Positions 46,517 through 58,447 are shown, numbered from the stretch's first letter. The stretch is 64,000 bases of DNA from Metallyticus violacea (GCA_030762175.1 CM060830.1:54089001-54153000); one strand, 5' to 3'. Notes: a model not told the origin generated them from the letters alone. Translations and numbers: made by a program.

Positions 46517-48529
46517 ATTTATAGGAAACCTAAAATTTATGCTGCATGTTTAGTATTTTCTCACCCCAGGGGTGTTTATTAAGAAATGTTATTTGCCTTG
46601 CCTATATAAAAACGCTCCACCCTATTGAAACCCATATCGTATATCGTTTCCTAAATCCACGCTCGCTCTCTCTCTCTCTTATAGCGTGTTCAATTAACTA
46701 CAGCAAGCTTTTTTCCACAACACGTTATTGAAAAAAGAAAAAAGGTTGCTTGATGTAAAACTAATGGCCACCAAAATGAACCATGGGAATGAGTCGGAAA
46801 TAATTATAACGTTATTTTTCAACACACCCGCATCGCTGGCATTTCACTCATGGTAGACACCGTCATGTTGCCGTAATGTGATTGAAACAAGCAGACAGGA
46901 GGTGAGCTTTCGAGTTTGCTAAAATGTTGAAGAGGAAAATAAATGCAGCCTGCGAGAGTAATACGAAGAAGAACAAAGACAAATGCTGGTAGAAAAAAGA
47001 AAGTGGGCGTGGGAACATGTACAATAAACATATCAAGAAGGGAAATAAAAATAGTAACACAAAGTTACAAAGACAACACATAGAGGAAATAAAAACATAA
47101 CAAATGGGAATAAACGTAAAGCATTACATAACAGTAACACAAAAACACTCAAACCAGCCAATACTAAAAGTGTGTGAATGTTTTCTATTTTCTGTCTTTC
47201 CTAAGTTTTATATACGTTCTTATTCTGAAGGTTTTCGGTATGTTTTATGGGTATACTTTCTCTTTAAATCATAAATGCAATAATTCGGGCTTCACTGCAT
47301 CATTTGGGCCTCTGGAAAAGCGTACTATAGTTCCTAGACCAAAATTTTGGTTAGTTCTAGTGAAGCATGTACTTAGACCATAACCCCTATACCTTTCACA
47401 CTTAAACTTTTGTTTGTTATTCCATTTTATTTTTATGTTCTTACACGGGCTATGTGCTTAACGTTTTAAACCTATTCTTTGTTGCATAATAAATAATTTA
47501 AGAAGTTTTTAATTATTAGTTTAAAGGGTAACCAATGATTTTTAGAGTTGCATCAATAAGACGTTTAAAAAGTATTCATATGATATTGGACTTTCCTGAA
47601 TAAATATTTATTTATTTATTATTACAGTAATATCTCTATTTATTATCTAAACCTCAGTAACTATATATGGAACTTAAACATGATCAACTTCCCTCATCCT
47701 TTTCTCTACTTTACTGCAGGTGCGTGCAAGGGATAGACACTTCTTAGTTGCCAATTCTTAAAGCCATTTTCATAGGCTGCTGTTCCGTGAAGTTCATATA
47801 CAGAGCCCTCTTTTGGACACGTGGCCGGCTTAAATGAGATTTAATGAGTGTTAATGCAAAATTTCTTAAAAGATGCGAGATATGTCCGGCGGCACAAGGA
47901 CATCATTTCCATCTTCTATGACGAAGGTATGTAGTTATTGTCATCATAATTTGAATCAGAAATCTACAAGCTTGAATTTAAGGGACTGTGATTATCCGAC
48001 TCCGCTTGCAAATAATGTGCTTCCCGGTGCCGTGGCTGAGTTTGATTTAAAGGCCCAACTGCGATCACACGCTTACCTCAGCTGAAAACTTGTTGAGAAG
48101 AAAGTAGAATTTCAGGGCAGCACCTCACGTTTGACGTCTATTTTGCTGTAGATGGCACTGAACATGTCTCAACTTGTACACTTCTAACAGACAGGAACCG
48201 AAAGTGACACGAATGAGACTAGTACCATGAGTACATAATGCATTAAACTAACAATAAATTTTTGCGCGAAAAATTATAAATATTATGACCATACTGCATT
48301 GAACAGCCATCATAACTAAACGTTTTTACTTTAAAACATAAGTTAATAAATCCTCTACATGTTTAAGTTCTTGAATGTTTTATTATCCTTTCTTTAAATA
48401 AATATTGATTGAAATTATTTTCATTGCGTATTACTTATTATCACAAGGTGCTACTTATATAGCACATACCTGTTGGAAACCACTGCTTTACAACAAACAC
48501 ATTTTATATGTTATATAATGTAAAAACAA
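46517..48529. other. Unannotated interval
   Basis: No recognised gene. Minus frames 46819-47031 and 46863-47081 overlap in two frames and are hydrophobic by composition only. The plus frame 47873-48085 (70 codons) has no known family. Confidence 0.4.
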
Positions 48530-48780
48530 ACTCGTTTAAAGGGACGAGGAAAAGATTATTTGTAAGGAAATGTCTCGACTTTTGTGCTCAGCGTCGAAAT
48601 ACTGTGCGTCATCTTGTTAATAAAATGAAGAGAAAAGGCGATCTGTTTTCGATAAGGAACTGCTAATAAATTGTCATGCGCTTGCCGGAGAGAAACTTCA
48701 ATTACAACCAAGACGACGAGATGCGCAGATGACCTTGGCTGCCAAATTGTCGGAAATGTTTGTATAAGAACTTAAGATAA
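48530..48780 (+). pseudogene. Possible transposase N-terminal shard
   Basis: A frame reads LFVRKCLDFCAQRRNTVRHL, then VNKMKRKGDLFS, resembling the R.TVRHLVNKFKETG segment of DUF4817-type transposase N-termini. A stop follows soon after. The match is short and made by eye, so this is a weak call; the sequence could also be chance. Confidence 0.3.
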
Positions 48781-49396
48781 TTGTAAATAGGGTAAAATTC
48801 CATAACTGTTTTTTGATGATGACATTTAATTTGCATCTCTTCCATAGTTCATTTACATGGCAACGTAGCAACGTGGGTATGATTCATTGTAAATTCATAC
48901 CAAATAACAGTCATTAATGCAGAGAGATATACTCAGGTCATTCTTGAAACAGCTGTCCAGCACTGATAGTAAATCTTCTTTATCGCACGTTTTATCTCCT
49001 ATTAATTTCAGTTGTCATTGGTTACAATGTTACTGGGATGAAGCATTCTAGTGAAAAATACAACTACCAACTACCTTTTTACGCTGTGGGGAAGTAGGTA
49101 ACCGTCGTGCTCTCACAGCGCGAAAAAATAATAAGGCGCGGTGTCTGTACTTTAGTCTTCATTTATATTTCTCATTGTCAGGAATATCAGAAAAGACAAG
49201 AGTTAAAAGAGAGGATACCAATGAAGCAAAAAAACAGTGCGTACAGATTTAAGAGGGGAAATACGACAAACGCTGGCGCGGCCCTTGTCCGATACTTTTA
49301 ATATTCTCTTACCAATATTTTTGCCTCCTCAAGAAAATCATCTCTTATAGGGTGAAATGTTGTCACACATTTGCAATGTTTGTGGCCTATGTGAAG
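48781..49396. other. Unannotated interval
   Basis: Nothing recognised. It ends with the TA target dinucleotide of M3. Confidence 0.4.
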
Positions 49397-49398
49397 TA

Positions 49399-50454
49399 CG
49401 CGGGTAGGTCCATAAGTTTCCGGCCTCGCCGATAAGGATTATCGCCTTCACATTACCCCTCTCTGCTAAGTAAATAATTGCAGCTATAATCGAGCTGTTA
49501 TTAAGTTCTTCACAAAAGAAGGACTTACTCCAAATGAAATTAAGCAGTAATTAGACGGTGTATATGGGGAAATATCCTCCTCATATTCTACCGTAAAAGA
49601 ATGGGGCAAACTTTTTCGAATGCGTCGAGAAAGCATTGAAGGCGAAGAGCATGCAGGTCAGTCCTTGAAGGTGCTTACTCCTGAAAACATCCTGTTGTGG
49701 AAGGAGAAATTATGGAAGACCGGCGGCTCAAAGTTGCAGAAGTAGTAGCAAGGTTGGGCCTTTCTAAAACAACAGTCCTTCGAATTATTCATGAACATTT
49801 AAACATGAATAAGGTTAGTGCAAGATGGGTACCTAGACTTCTTTCCTCAGTCCAAAAGCAGCAACGGTCATCTGTTGCGAACCATTTTTGGAGCTCTGCC
49901 GTGGCAACGAGAGAGAAGTTTTGCAAACCATTGTTAAAGGAGATGAAACTATAGTTCCATATTATGATCTCTTCTCCAAAAGAAATGAATGGTGAAGCAC
50001 CGCCTCTAAAGGCCAAGGTTACTCAATCAACCAAGAAAAGCATTGTTACAATCTTTTGGGACTGTGAAGGAATACTCTTCATTAACTTCAACGAGAGGAA
50101 AACCACAGTAAATGAGGAGTACTGTGCTGGCCTATTGCACAGACTACGTGCTTCCATCAAAGAGAAAAGGCAAGGAAAGCTGAGTGACAGTGTGCACTTT
50201 TTCAGGACAAAGCGCCTGAGCACACAGCTCTTGCTGTAAAGCTGTGAAGAAATGTGGCTTCAAGGAGATTGACCATCCACCCTACAGCCCAGCTCTAGCT
50301 CTCAGTAAATATTTGGGGGGGAGGTTAAAATGTTAATTCAAAGATGTGAAAATATGTTCCAATCAAGGATAAGTATATTGAGAAGGGAAATATAGTTGTA
50401 GTCTTTATCATACCTAGAAAATGGTTAGGCCGTAAACTGATGGACCTACCCTGA
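49399..50454 (+). mobile_element. Mariner M3 (D34D family), internally deleted
   Basis: This 1,056-bp element has TA on both sides (49397-49398, 50455-50456). The left terminal repeat is cgcgggtaggtccataagtt and the right is the complement of tcagggtaggtccatcagtt. It is about 180-220 bp shorter than M1 and M2 because of a deletion in the third-Asp region. It lies on the opposite strand to M1 and M2. Confidence 0.93.
49495..50400 (+). pseudogene. Mariner M3 transposase pseudogene
   Basis: The N-terminus (AVIKFFTKEGLTPNEIKQ) meets an in-frame stop near 49550. 49697-49954 (85 codons) contains VARLGLSKTTVLRIIHEHLN and VSARWVPRLLSSVQKQQR. The next frame holds VKGDETIVPYYD, so the first catalytic Asp is intact, unlike in M1 and M2. 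49964-50239 (91 codons) covers KAKVTQSTKKSIVTIFWDCE and LLHRLRASIKEKRQGKLS. The second-Asp motif LLHDN is replaced by FFRTK-like sequence after a frame break. Near 50280 HPPYSPALAL passes directly into the far C-terminal part, so the third Asp (APSDYFLF) is deleted. The copy cannot cut DNA. Confidence 0.92.
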
Positions 50455-50456
50455 TA

Positions 50457-52030
50457 TGTGGAGAAGTGCATAACGTGAGGACGTTTAGTCTTTGAGACTT
50501 TGATGGTTACTGGATGCTACTTTGTTGATAGCTCATGCTTTGTAAAGACTTCATATACTGTACGCAAGTAAATATGAAAGCAGGAGTGATAAAGCGGTCC
50601 TTGGGTTTCAATTGAAAACATGACAGTAATCATATTCTTCCCTCTTTCTACAGATGTCAGCTTTCCAACTTGTTGAAGCCTTTTGGAGACTCCGCTTTTA
50701 TCTGCATTGCAGATGTGAGAAGGGAAAGGTTTTTCTTGTCGGTTAATCCAAACGTTTTGTAAAACAGCTCAACATGTGGTGGACTGAAGCCCGGCCACGC
50801 ATTATAATTGTAGATTCCGGACTGCGTATTGCAATTTCTGAGTGACGTTACATAAAACTCGTGTAGAAGTTCGTGCTCGTCTTTATTAAATCTCTAACCT
50901 ACTTTCAGTTCCCCACATAGGTCATGTGCTACTTTAAGAAATTCTTTACGAGTCGAAAGGCGTCAAATGATGGTTGACTTCTTATATGAAGATATGCTTA
51001 ACACGCTTAAACTTTGTTTGTAAACTCATATATGGTGCTTATCTGCGTACAAATTTGGGAACTTCAAATTAATTCTTCAGGAATTTTTATTGTAAACGCC
51101 TATGATTTTGATTTTATTAGTGTTAAATTCTGACACTATTTCTGCAGGTAACATAAAATGGAATAATTAAAGAGTCAACTTTATGCTGGGCATAGAATTA
51201 TTGAGGCATACTCTGATGGACTCCCAGTACAAGGGAATTCTTTTGGTTGGACCTAAAAGATTATAACAAAATTTTATTGTGTAATTAATTAATATATTCT
51301 AAATTAAATTCATTTCATCTTAAAATTAATGAATTTTCTAAATAATCGTAGAAAAACAGAGTGACTGCTCTATATTAGTTGTAGAGAGGGACTGTACTGT
51401 CTTTTACGTTATCTACAGTGTGCTGGGCTACGAGGTTCAGATGATTTTCATCGAGAAACTTGACTACAGTAATCCACTATCACTGGACTTGGAGCCGTAC
51501 TCGCTTATATGTAATTATCCTGTCGAGAATAAACGTCGTTCACTATCCCTTACATTTCCATTTTCCATCACGATGGCTGTTCCATTAAGTATAATTATAT
51601 TTTTATGACAATATACTTTTTTCGTCGTCATAACTTTGATGATCTTTCTGCAAGTAATCATCGTTGAATGCAATGTACCTGTCTCACAAGCTCTCCCTGT
51701 TTTCAAAGACATGATAAAAACCATGTTTGACAGGTCCTTGAGAATTGTCCTCACACGCTTCATCGTTGCTTCTAGTGATGGAAAATGCTTCCCACGAAGA
51801 ATTTTGGGGTAATTAAAGAGCTAAATTTAAATTATAGAAAAGTGTTTTTTTTTTATTTTTTTGTGAGATATCCAGCTTTTAACCGGAAATGTGGCATTTA
51901 CCGTGCGATATGACTTTGCAGAATTTTCAGGACATCTCTGTAATGTTACCTAGTTACAGTTGTCCGTGCAAGTACGACATGCTAGTAAATCATTCCTTCA
52001 ATAGCAAAAATGGCATTGACATAACTTCCC
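50457..52030. other. Unannotated interval
   Basis: No recognised gene. The plus frame 51420-51608 and the minus frame 51515-51763 overlap the same sequence without motifs. Confidence 0.4.
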
Positions 52031-52034
52031 CAGT

Positions 52035-52340
52035 AGAATAAACCCACTGTTGTTTTTTGGTGTTGGTGATGGTGGAAATGTTAGCTGTTTGATCTCAGGA
52101 TCGAAACGATATAGCCAAGTTTCGTTAACAGTGATTGATTACCTCTGAAAGAAACCCCACATCACCTTTAAGTACATGCAAAACTGCACGCGAACGTTCT
52201 TTTGTTTGGGAATCAGCAACCCACCGTGTACAAACACCTCTCATGTGCAACTTTTCAGCTATTAACATGTGGATGGCACTCGGTGAATGTTCAAAATTTA
52301 TGAAAGTGTTTTTATGTCATTTGAGCACAAATTGAAGTGC
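52035..52340 (-). pseudogene. Mariner-like transposase shard (first-Asp region)
   Basis: The minus strand reads LHMRGVCTRWVADSQTKERS and VLHVLKGDVGFLSEVI, then in the next frame TVNETWLYRFDPEIKQL. This is the mariner linker plus the first catalytic motif (canonical TGDETWLYHYDP), with the Asp changed to Asn. A single frame change separates the two. There are no terminal repeats and no second or third Asp. Confidence 0.75.
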
Positions 52341-52521
52341 CGTTCATACCTTTCTTTGAAATTGATTGCCTTTCTTCTTTAAAAATTATAATCCACCTTA
52401 GAATTCTGCTCCGTTAGAATTTTTCTTGTGGGGCTTAGTCAGAAATGAGTGAAAACATGCAGACTGTTGACCACTCAAGCAAGGAATGAGAGAAACAATT
52501 GAAAGCGTTACTCCAGATGTT

Positions 52522-52769
52522 ATTTTATTTAATTGGTTTATTTACCGCTCTTTAACATCTCAGATTAACAGATCCCATTCAATTCACGGCCGATAAATTT
52601 TACTCGGAGAGTTCTTCTTTCAGGCTTGACTTTGTTTTTGGTGCCGTAAATGTACGGCACGGGACCTAAGGTTTACTTTCCTTCGGAAGGAAGCCATACT
52701 TAGGGTTTTTACACCCCAGAAAATCTTTCGACACTGACCGGGATTGAACTGGCGATCTTGGGTCTATTA
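52522..52769 (-). mobile_element. SINE-A copy 8
   Basis: Body motifs cttccttcggaaggaagcca, gtgccgtaaatgtacggcac and tcccattcaattca, with B-box complement gggattgaactggcgatct. The A-box part of the head is missing. Direct repeat cagatgtt at 52514-52521 and 52770-52777 is a likely target-site duplication, so the 5' truncation probably happened at insertion. Confidence 0.87.
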
Positions 52770-52777
52770 CAGATGTT

Positions 52778-53754
52778 CTTGTCAGTGTGCGAATTGAAAA
52801 GGAATTTCGTTTTGACGCCTGTCGTATTAAAACTTACTAATGTTATTCGGAATATGAGTTAATGAATTAATTAAAACACTTTTAATTCAATTCATTACAC
52901 AAAATACATATTTCACAGTAACATCGTAAACCCTAAATTCACTATCGGAGACCTAACACTACAAGAAATACTTACAATTTTTTCACATATTACACATATT
53001 GATAGTTTTAAATTTATTAAAACAAAACAAAAACTTTATATGGAGGCAAATTTCAAACACTGATTTATACTACTGCACTATTTATACATTTTTGTGTTGT
53101 TTTCATTGCGACGTTTTGATAAACTCGGCATAAATAAATCAGAAACCAAACTCGTTTAGACATTTAATTCCTGAATTTCGGCGTTGAATTTCAAACGCGT
53201 TGATTTTAACCTATATAGCTTTAATGAAATGTTATGCACGCAACATCATTGTGTCGGACAGCAAATGAAGATTATAAATTCACGCCCCCTCATTTGCAAA
53301 CTAATAACAAGGCGTTTATTTTCTAGTTAGTTTTAAGCGTTACATACATCAGTAACGTGATTATACTATAGAAAGATTAAGAGATTATGGATGTTAATTC
53401 TAATATGAGCATTTACAAACAGTTTCAGCTCTGAGTTATTACCGAAACTAGTATTCGATTCACTGAATGCAGCAATAATTTCCGTATACACTAGGTCCAA
53501 AGATCAACAGATATATATGTTGCCAGCATTACAACGTTTAACTTCATAATATGCAATCAGAGTAAGCTAGGATGTTGTTGTTTATATTCGAAGGTCCAAA
53601 AAGTAAAGCACAAGTAGATAAATATACACATGAAAAACTTTGTTAAGAACATCAAACACTTGAAATAAAATTCTTCATATGTACAAACAAATGATAAACA
53701 GTGGGCAAATATAGTGATGTTCATTTGTCTATCTTTTAGTTTCCATAGCATTCA
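52778..53754. other. Unannotated AT-rich DNA
   Basis: No recognised features; short minus frame 53557-53751 has none either. Confidence 0.4.
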
Positions 53755-53756
53755 TT

Positions 53757-53952
53757 TTTTTTTTTTATGCTTTAAGGACGTTCTTTTGTTTTTTGTCATT
53801 AGCGTTTCACTCTATACAGAGCATAAAACGACCGATAAACTGTTCTCGGAGACTTCTTCTTTCAGATTTGAGATTGTTGTCACAACACCGAAATAATAAA
53901 TTTACTTCCCTTAGTTTTATGATGAAAAAATCCATCGATCCTGGACGGGATA
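53757..53952 (-). mobile_element. SINE-A copy 9, oldest and most diverged
   Basis: Weak but ordered matches: ttaaggacgttctttt, gtcattagcgtttcactcta, cataaaacgaccgataaac, cttcttctttcagatttgag and atccatcgatcctggacggg. The cttccgaaggaag motif and the tRNA-like head are largely lost. A T run at the left edge could be the antisense tail. Confidence 0.72.
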
Positions 53953-54399
53953 GGAGTAATTATTATAACTTGTTTTATTAGTTTAAACTGTTACATTGCT
54001 AATAAGTAAATGAGTTGACTGGTATATAGAAGTCATGGTATATACATATAATGCTATAATATAAATATATATAATGATATAATGATAAAATAACGTCTCT
54101 TATATAATGATAAGAGATGTTTTTCATACACTGAAAGGTAACAAAACTGCAGCACCTATTTTTTAATATTTTTAATTTTACGCATTATTATATATTAATT
54201 ATTATAATCTCGTTCTTTTTTAACTTGAAATAATTTTTTCCAAACATTTTGAAACCACTCTTATGTATTCAGATATTTTGAGCATATATTTTCCTTTATT
54301 GTATGGACATTGCAAGTTAATCACATTTCATTATGATCTGTTTTTACATGTAGAGTAAGGCATCTGCATTGGTAACACACAACACACCTTTCAATACTC
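53953..54399. other. Unannotated AT-rich DNA
   Basis: Nothing recognised beyond the short motif tgttacattgctaataa at about 53990, which also flanks the inverted repeat at 19198-19308. Confidence 0.35.
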
Positions 54400-55195
54400 T
54401 CAGCGGGTGTTTTCTCCTCTGGCTTGTATCACAGCTTGCAACCTTACGGGCATACTGCCGATCAAGGTCCTTAGGTTCTCTTGGGTATGATCTCCCATTG
54501 CACACACAAAGCCTCCCGAAGTTCATTGAGACTTTCAGGAACATTCTTCCCATCCATGTCTCAAACACGCTCAGTGGAGTTGAGATCAGGGCTTCGTGAT
54601 AGTCAAACTACCTGACTCCCCACTTCACACAAGTACTGTGTCACATATGAACGGGTATTGTCTTGCATGAAGCGGAAATCATTGCCACACGTTTCTGCGG
54701 AATGACTTCAATATACAGGTTTGTATTGAAGGCCCAATTCTCTACCAAAAAGAAAAAAGAAATAAAAAATAAAAAGAAAGGGGAAAAAGAAGAAAAAGAA
54801 GGGGAAAAAGAAAGACATCTTTGTCTTGGCTTCCACACTGATACCAGCCAACACCATGATGGAACCTCCCCTGTAAAGCATCGTCGATGAGAAGGTGCAA
54901 GAGAGTGTGCCCTCCTCTTTCCTTGCCATCAGACGATCTTAGGCTGGATCTCGACTCATCTGCGAGTAGAAGTTTTCCATTGCTCCTTATTTCATTCCAG
55001 ATGTTGACAGGCAAAAGCAAGACGTGCTTGCTAACGTTGCTGAGTAAGCAAAGGACCTCTGAATTTTGAGTTTCTACGGCTGTTGTGTGACGATGCCACA
55101 AAACTTGCAGCCGCAGAAATTGATCATCACCGGCAGGTGTTACCCTTCTGCGACCTATTCCTGGGCTGCAGTAGATACCGATTCCCTATACCTTC
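54400..55195 (-). pseudogene. Tc1-like transposase pseudogene
   Basis: Minus strand, from the right: GRRRVTPAGDDQFLRLQVLW with HRHTTAVETQNSEV (linker), then LLLADESRSSLRSSDGKERG (first Asp, canonical DESRF), then YRGGSIMVLAGISVEAKTK. After a purine-rich expansion (54742-54812), YIEVIPQKRVAMISASCKT appears, where the MHDNARPH motif with the second Asp should be; it is lost. The end is clear: SLNELREALCVQWEMI, IGSMPVRLQAVIQARGEN and TR, then a stop at 54400-54402. The frame changes several times. A related N-terminal shard lies at 55625-55860 on the other strand. Confidence 0.85.
54742..54812. repeat. A/G-rich purine tract inside a Tc1 pseudogene
   Basis: About 70 bases almost free of pyrimidines on the plus strand (repeats of aaaaagaaa and gggaaaaag). 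It interrupts the Tc1 frame between the GGxSVMVWGGI-like region and the second-Asp region. It gives strong strand asymmetry and triplex potential, but no function is shown. Confidence 0.9.
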
Positions 55196-55624
55196 GGTAT
55201 GTCCTTTGTATAGTAGAGACATTAACCGTAACATCTGAGCAACCTAACACATGTTCCGGCCTTGAATTAACGGCATCTTTAACTCATGAAATTATGTGTT
55301 GAATTGATTGCAGTACCTCAACAATAGAATAAAATTACTGTAACAACAATGCAATTAGACATTTCAATTGACACGTATGTAAAAATATGATTGAATTGCA
55401 TTCATATTAATACCCATACAATAAAGGAAATTATAAGACTCAAAATGGTATCTGAATACGTGAGTGATTGTAAAATGTTTGGAAAAGTATTTAACCATAA
55501 AAATGACTAATAATAATGAATAATAATTCGTGTATAATAATGCGTAAAATTTAAGGATTAAAACATTTAGGTGTTGCATTTTTTTGCCTCTCAAGTGTAT
55601 ACGAAATGAATGATAAACAACGCC
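55196..55624. other. Unannotated interval
   Basis: AT-rich. The minus frame 55364-55747 (127 codons) spans it but is hydrophobic by composition. Its first part overlaps the antisense of a Tc1 shard, so it is not taken as a gene. Confidence 0.4.
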
Positions 55625-55870
55625 ATAATTCCAGATGAAATGTTTGTAGCTATTGGAATAATTAGAAACGGTGGAACACAAGCTGATGCCGCTAAACCTG
55701 TGCATACCGCAAGAAGCATTATGTCCAGGATGTGGAGACAATATCAAGAATGTGGTGGTCTAGAAGATTTCTTTGTCTAAGGGATCTGAGAGAAAAGAGG
55801 TCAACTGCTACCAGGACAAGAAGTACCTGCAGAATAATGAACATTTAATTCTTTCAATCCAAGATGTTAG
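55625..55870 (+). pseudogene. Tc1-like transposase N-terminal shard
   Basis: IIRNGGTQADAAKPVHTARS with IMSRMWRQYQECGG, then after a deletion and frame change RFLCLRDLREKRSTATRTRS. This is the first helix-turn-helix, the connecting helix (consensus VISRLWRRYQETG) and the start of the second domain (consensus RFLRLLALRNRRSTARR). The GRPR linker is deleted. The shard at 63610-64000 is a better copy of the same family. Confidence 0.78.
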
Positions 55871-56550
55871 AAATGTTGGAAAAGATATCTACCGACCCCG
55901 TTTGTTAACGGGGAAGGGGGCAGTGGTAGTGCTGAACTTTGCTGGTAGAATGGGAGGAAGAGGGAGTAGGTAAATAATAAATGTAGACAACTCAGATCGG
56001 GAAAGGCATACAACCGGGAAGGGTGTAGGGGAACTAAGAATATATTTTTTGTACAAATATGTAAGGCAGTGTAAGTTATTTACTTTTGTATTGTTTCGTT
56101 TCTGTATATTTTATTTAGATATTTAAATTGTTTCTATTATATATTGCTTCTTTTTCTATTTATTTATATAATGAACTATTGTTTGTCGCTTAAGAGTTTA
56201 TTGGTATCCTGTATTTACTAGTGCATTGGAAAAAAAGTATAACCCCATGAACTGTGGAAATGAATAATTAAGATTTGTAAACAAATATACTGTCACTACC
56301 ACTACCACTACTATTACATATTCTCCGTAATAGTTATAGGCACCCTTAACAATGTATGACCTTTGCCCATGGGATTTGCATGATATAAAGAAATAGGGTA
56401 ACGAATGGAAAATTGCTCAGGTGCTACAAAACCCTAATAAATTCCCCTAAGGCCGTTAGGAACTAAAGGGATCGTCTTGGTGAAGGTGATGGTCGTAGCT
56501 TTAACGTACATTTTGGGAAATCCAATCCCACAAGCTAGATCTATGAGAAT
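55871..56550. other. Unannotated interval, with a possible LINE 3' end
   Basis: The end of the stretch at 56285-56312 (tactgtcactaccactacc, then actactattac) resembles the 3' terminus of the LINE at 32800-32845. No coding sequence for that LINE is seen upstream, so this is only a hint. Confidence 0.3.
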
Positions 56551-56552
56551 GA

Positions 56553-56720
56553 TGCGCCATGGCAAAGTTAAAGACTACTTGCCTGCCAGCAAAGCGGTCG
56601 GATTCGATCCCAGCGGCTATAAATGGAATTTGTGACGGAAGAAGCAGCGTCTGGGCATTTTTTTTTTCCCTGAATACTCCGGTTTCCCCTACGTCATAAT
56701 TGAAGACACCATAGTATGTC
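56553..56720 (+). mobile_element. SINE-C-like element, single copy
   Basis: A tRNA-like head at 56553-56615: tgcgccatggcaaagttaaa, then gactacttgcctgcc, and a clear B box ggattcgatcc at 56600-56610. A non-tRNA body follows that includes ctgggcatttttttttttcc-like and tccggtttcccctacgtcat sequence. It shares no body sequence with SINE-A or SINE-B. With one copy and no readable target-site duplication, it is a probable rather than proven SINE. Confidence 0.5.
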
Positions 56721-56809
56721 TCAGAAATAATTACAAGCTTATTTATGCAGTAAAGGACGTGAGAATGAAAGAGGTTTATGAGAAACATTGGGGACATTTT
56801 GACTTCGAA

Positions 56810-57082
56810 TTTAGTGTTTAACACCCGTTTTAACTGCCGTGACATCACAGGTAACGGACACTGCTAATATATGAGATGAAATGATAAGCTGGAAAAGGAT
56901 TTTTGTTAAGGGATGGAATTATTCCTACCCTAAGTTAAAGGTACTTCCCCGGCATTTGACATTTATGAGGATTGATGAAAACCTGGAAAAAAATCTCAGT
57001 TAGGGAGGACGGTCCTGGTGAGAATGGAACTTCAGACCTCCAGCTCACGATTCCTCGCTTTAACGACCTCGGCCTCGGCTTC
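56810..57082 (-). mobile_element. SINE-B copy 6
   Basis: Right to left: decayed head complement (taacgacctcggcctcgg), B-box region mutated (gaatggaacttcagacc), gacggtcctgg, gaaaacctggaaaaaaatc, cggcatttgacatttatg and tail-side gtttaacacccgttttaact. The flanks attta gtgt and tctagtgta are not a convincing duplication. Confidence 0.88.
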
Positions 57083-58447
57083 TAGTGTATTTCACTAGAT
57101 GCATAAGGCGATAGAAAATCTAGGAATTCCCTCTTAGCTTGATAAGAGTAGTTTTATTTTGAAAATATTTGCTTATATCAATGCCGTCAGGTGCTGTGCA
57201 CTCGTAAGTCATTCTTCTATTCTACACAATCTTTTATGCAGATATGCACATACTAGAGTTAATTCCTTTGTTTTTTAGGTACCATCACAGCAAACGAAAG
57301 ATCGTTAACAGGTTCTTAATACGAGATTAAATGAAACATATAAACATCAAAACTGGAGATCAGTTAGACAATAAAACTATTACTTACACAAACAGCTGCC
57401 AGTTTATAATAATCGTCCTATCTCACGACTCTCCTCTGTTTGAGAACCTTTCTGGATAGACTTGTGCTGTCGCAGCATTCTTACAATGCATAGCGTTTCA
57501 TGAATGCCTCGAGATTTCAAGATATTTTGCAATGCTAAACTGAGCGTCGTTGGTCATTTGTTTCACATTCAAAGACAAACAAACAGTTGAAAGTAACTAT
57601 GAAACATACACAATCCAACAGTTGAAGATCGCTATTAAAAACAGGCACAATGTACTTGATTCTTGATCTGCAGCGTTGCCATATGGTGACACTGCAATAA
57701 TTAACGCAAGAAATAATAGCATTATAAAGCTTACACGTACGAAATTTATGACTGTAAAGTGCTATTAAGATATAGGGGAGGTTTACTTGCCGTTTATTCA
57801 TAAGAAACATAACAAAATAAAAATAAATTACGTAAAGATGTTTTTAATATAATACCCAATTGCCAAATTTTCTCAAAAGTCAATACACTCTTCTTTTACG
57901 AGTATTATTAAACTGCTGTCTGCTAAGAGTTTGGTTGTTGTTTTTTGTACCTACATATAGTAATATTAGCTGAAAATCAAATATATTTTTATTCTACCCC
58001 TGGAGTCTCTATTGATATCAACAAAGGAACGTGTTTTAGAGAGTCAAATATCTTGTTGAATTCGTTGAAAGGTATGCAAATTTCTTGAATATTTCTTACG
58101 TTTTCTATTATTTCTGATGTTTGTAAGGGGCAGGTGTCGAGTAGCCTCTGCATTCCTCCAGACACCGGTTTATTTTATTGAACAGCAAAGAACAGACTGT
58201 TTTATTGATGGGAACAGAGTTAACGCCACAAGGCCTTCTTTTCTATCACCCAATGTTAAAAACGTACATACGTGCTATGATAAAATTCAGATATAATTTC
58301 AGTTTATAACCAATAACGCTCTGAATTTTGTAAAATATGCAATCAAATGTGACTGTAATTATGTGTCATTATATAAGTTTATTTGAAGGTAGAAATGAAG
58401 CTAGTAAAATAATGACTTAATTAATTACAACATAATGAGTGTAACTT
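57083..58447. other. Unannotated AT-rich DNA
   Basis: The minus frame 57535-57810 (91 codons) is AT-driven and has no known family. Nothing else recognised. Confidence 0.4.

Noticed and set aside
54663..54890. Lysine/glutamate-rich protein on the plus strand
   Set aside because: It is the antisense of the Tc1 pseudogene and its purine-rich tract.
54742..55101. Single 119-codon minus protein as a genuine gene
   Set aside because: Its first part is Tc1 transposase and its end is the purine tract translated as Phe/Leu runs; it is a pseudogene piece.
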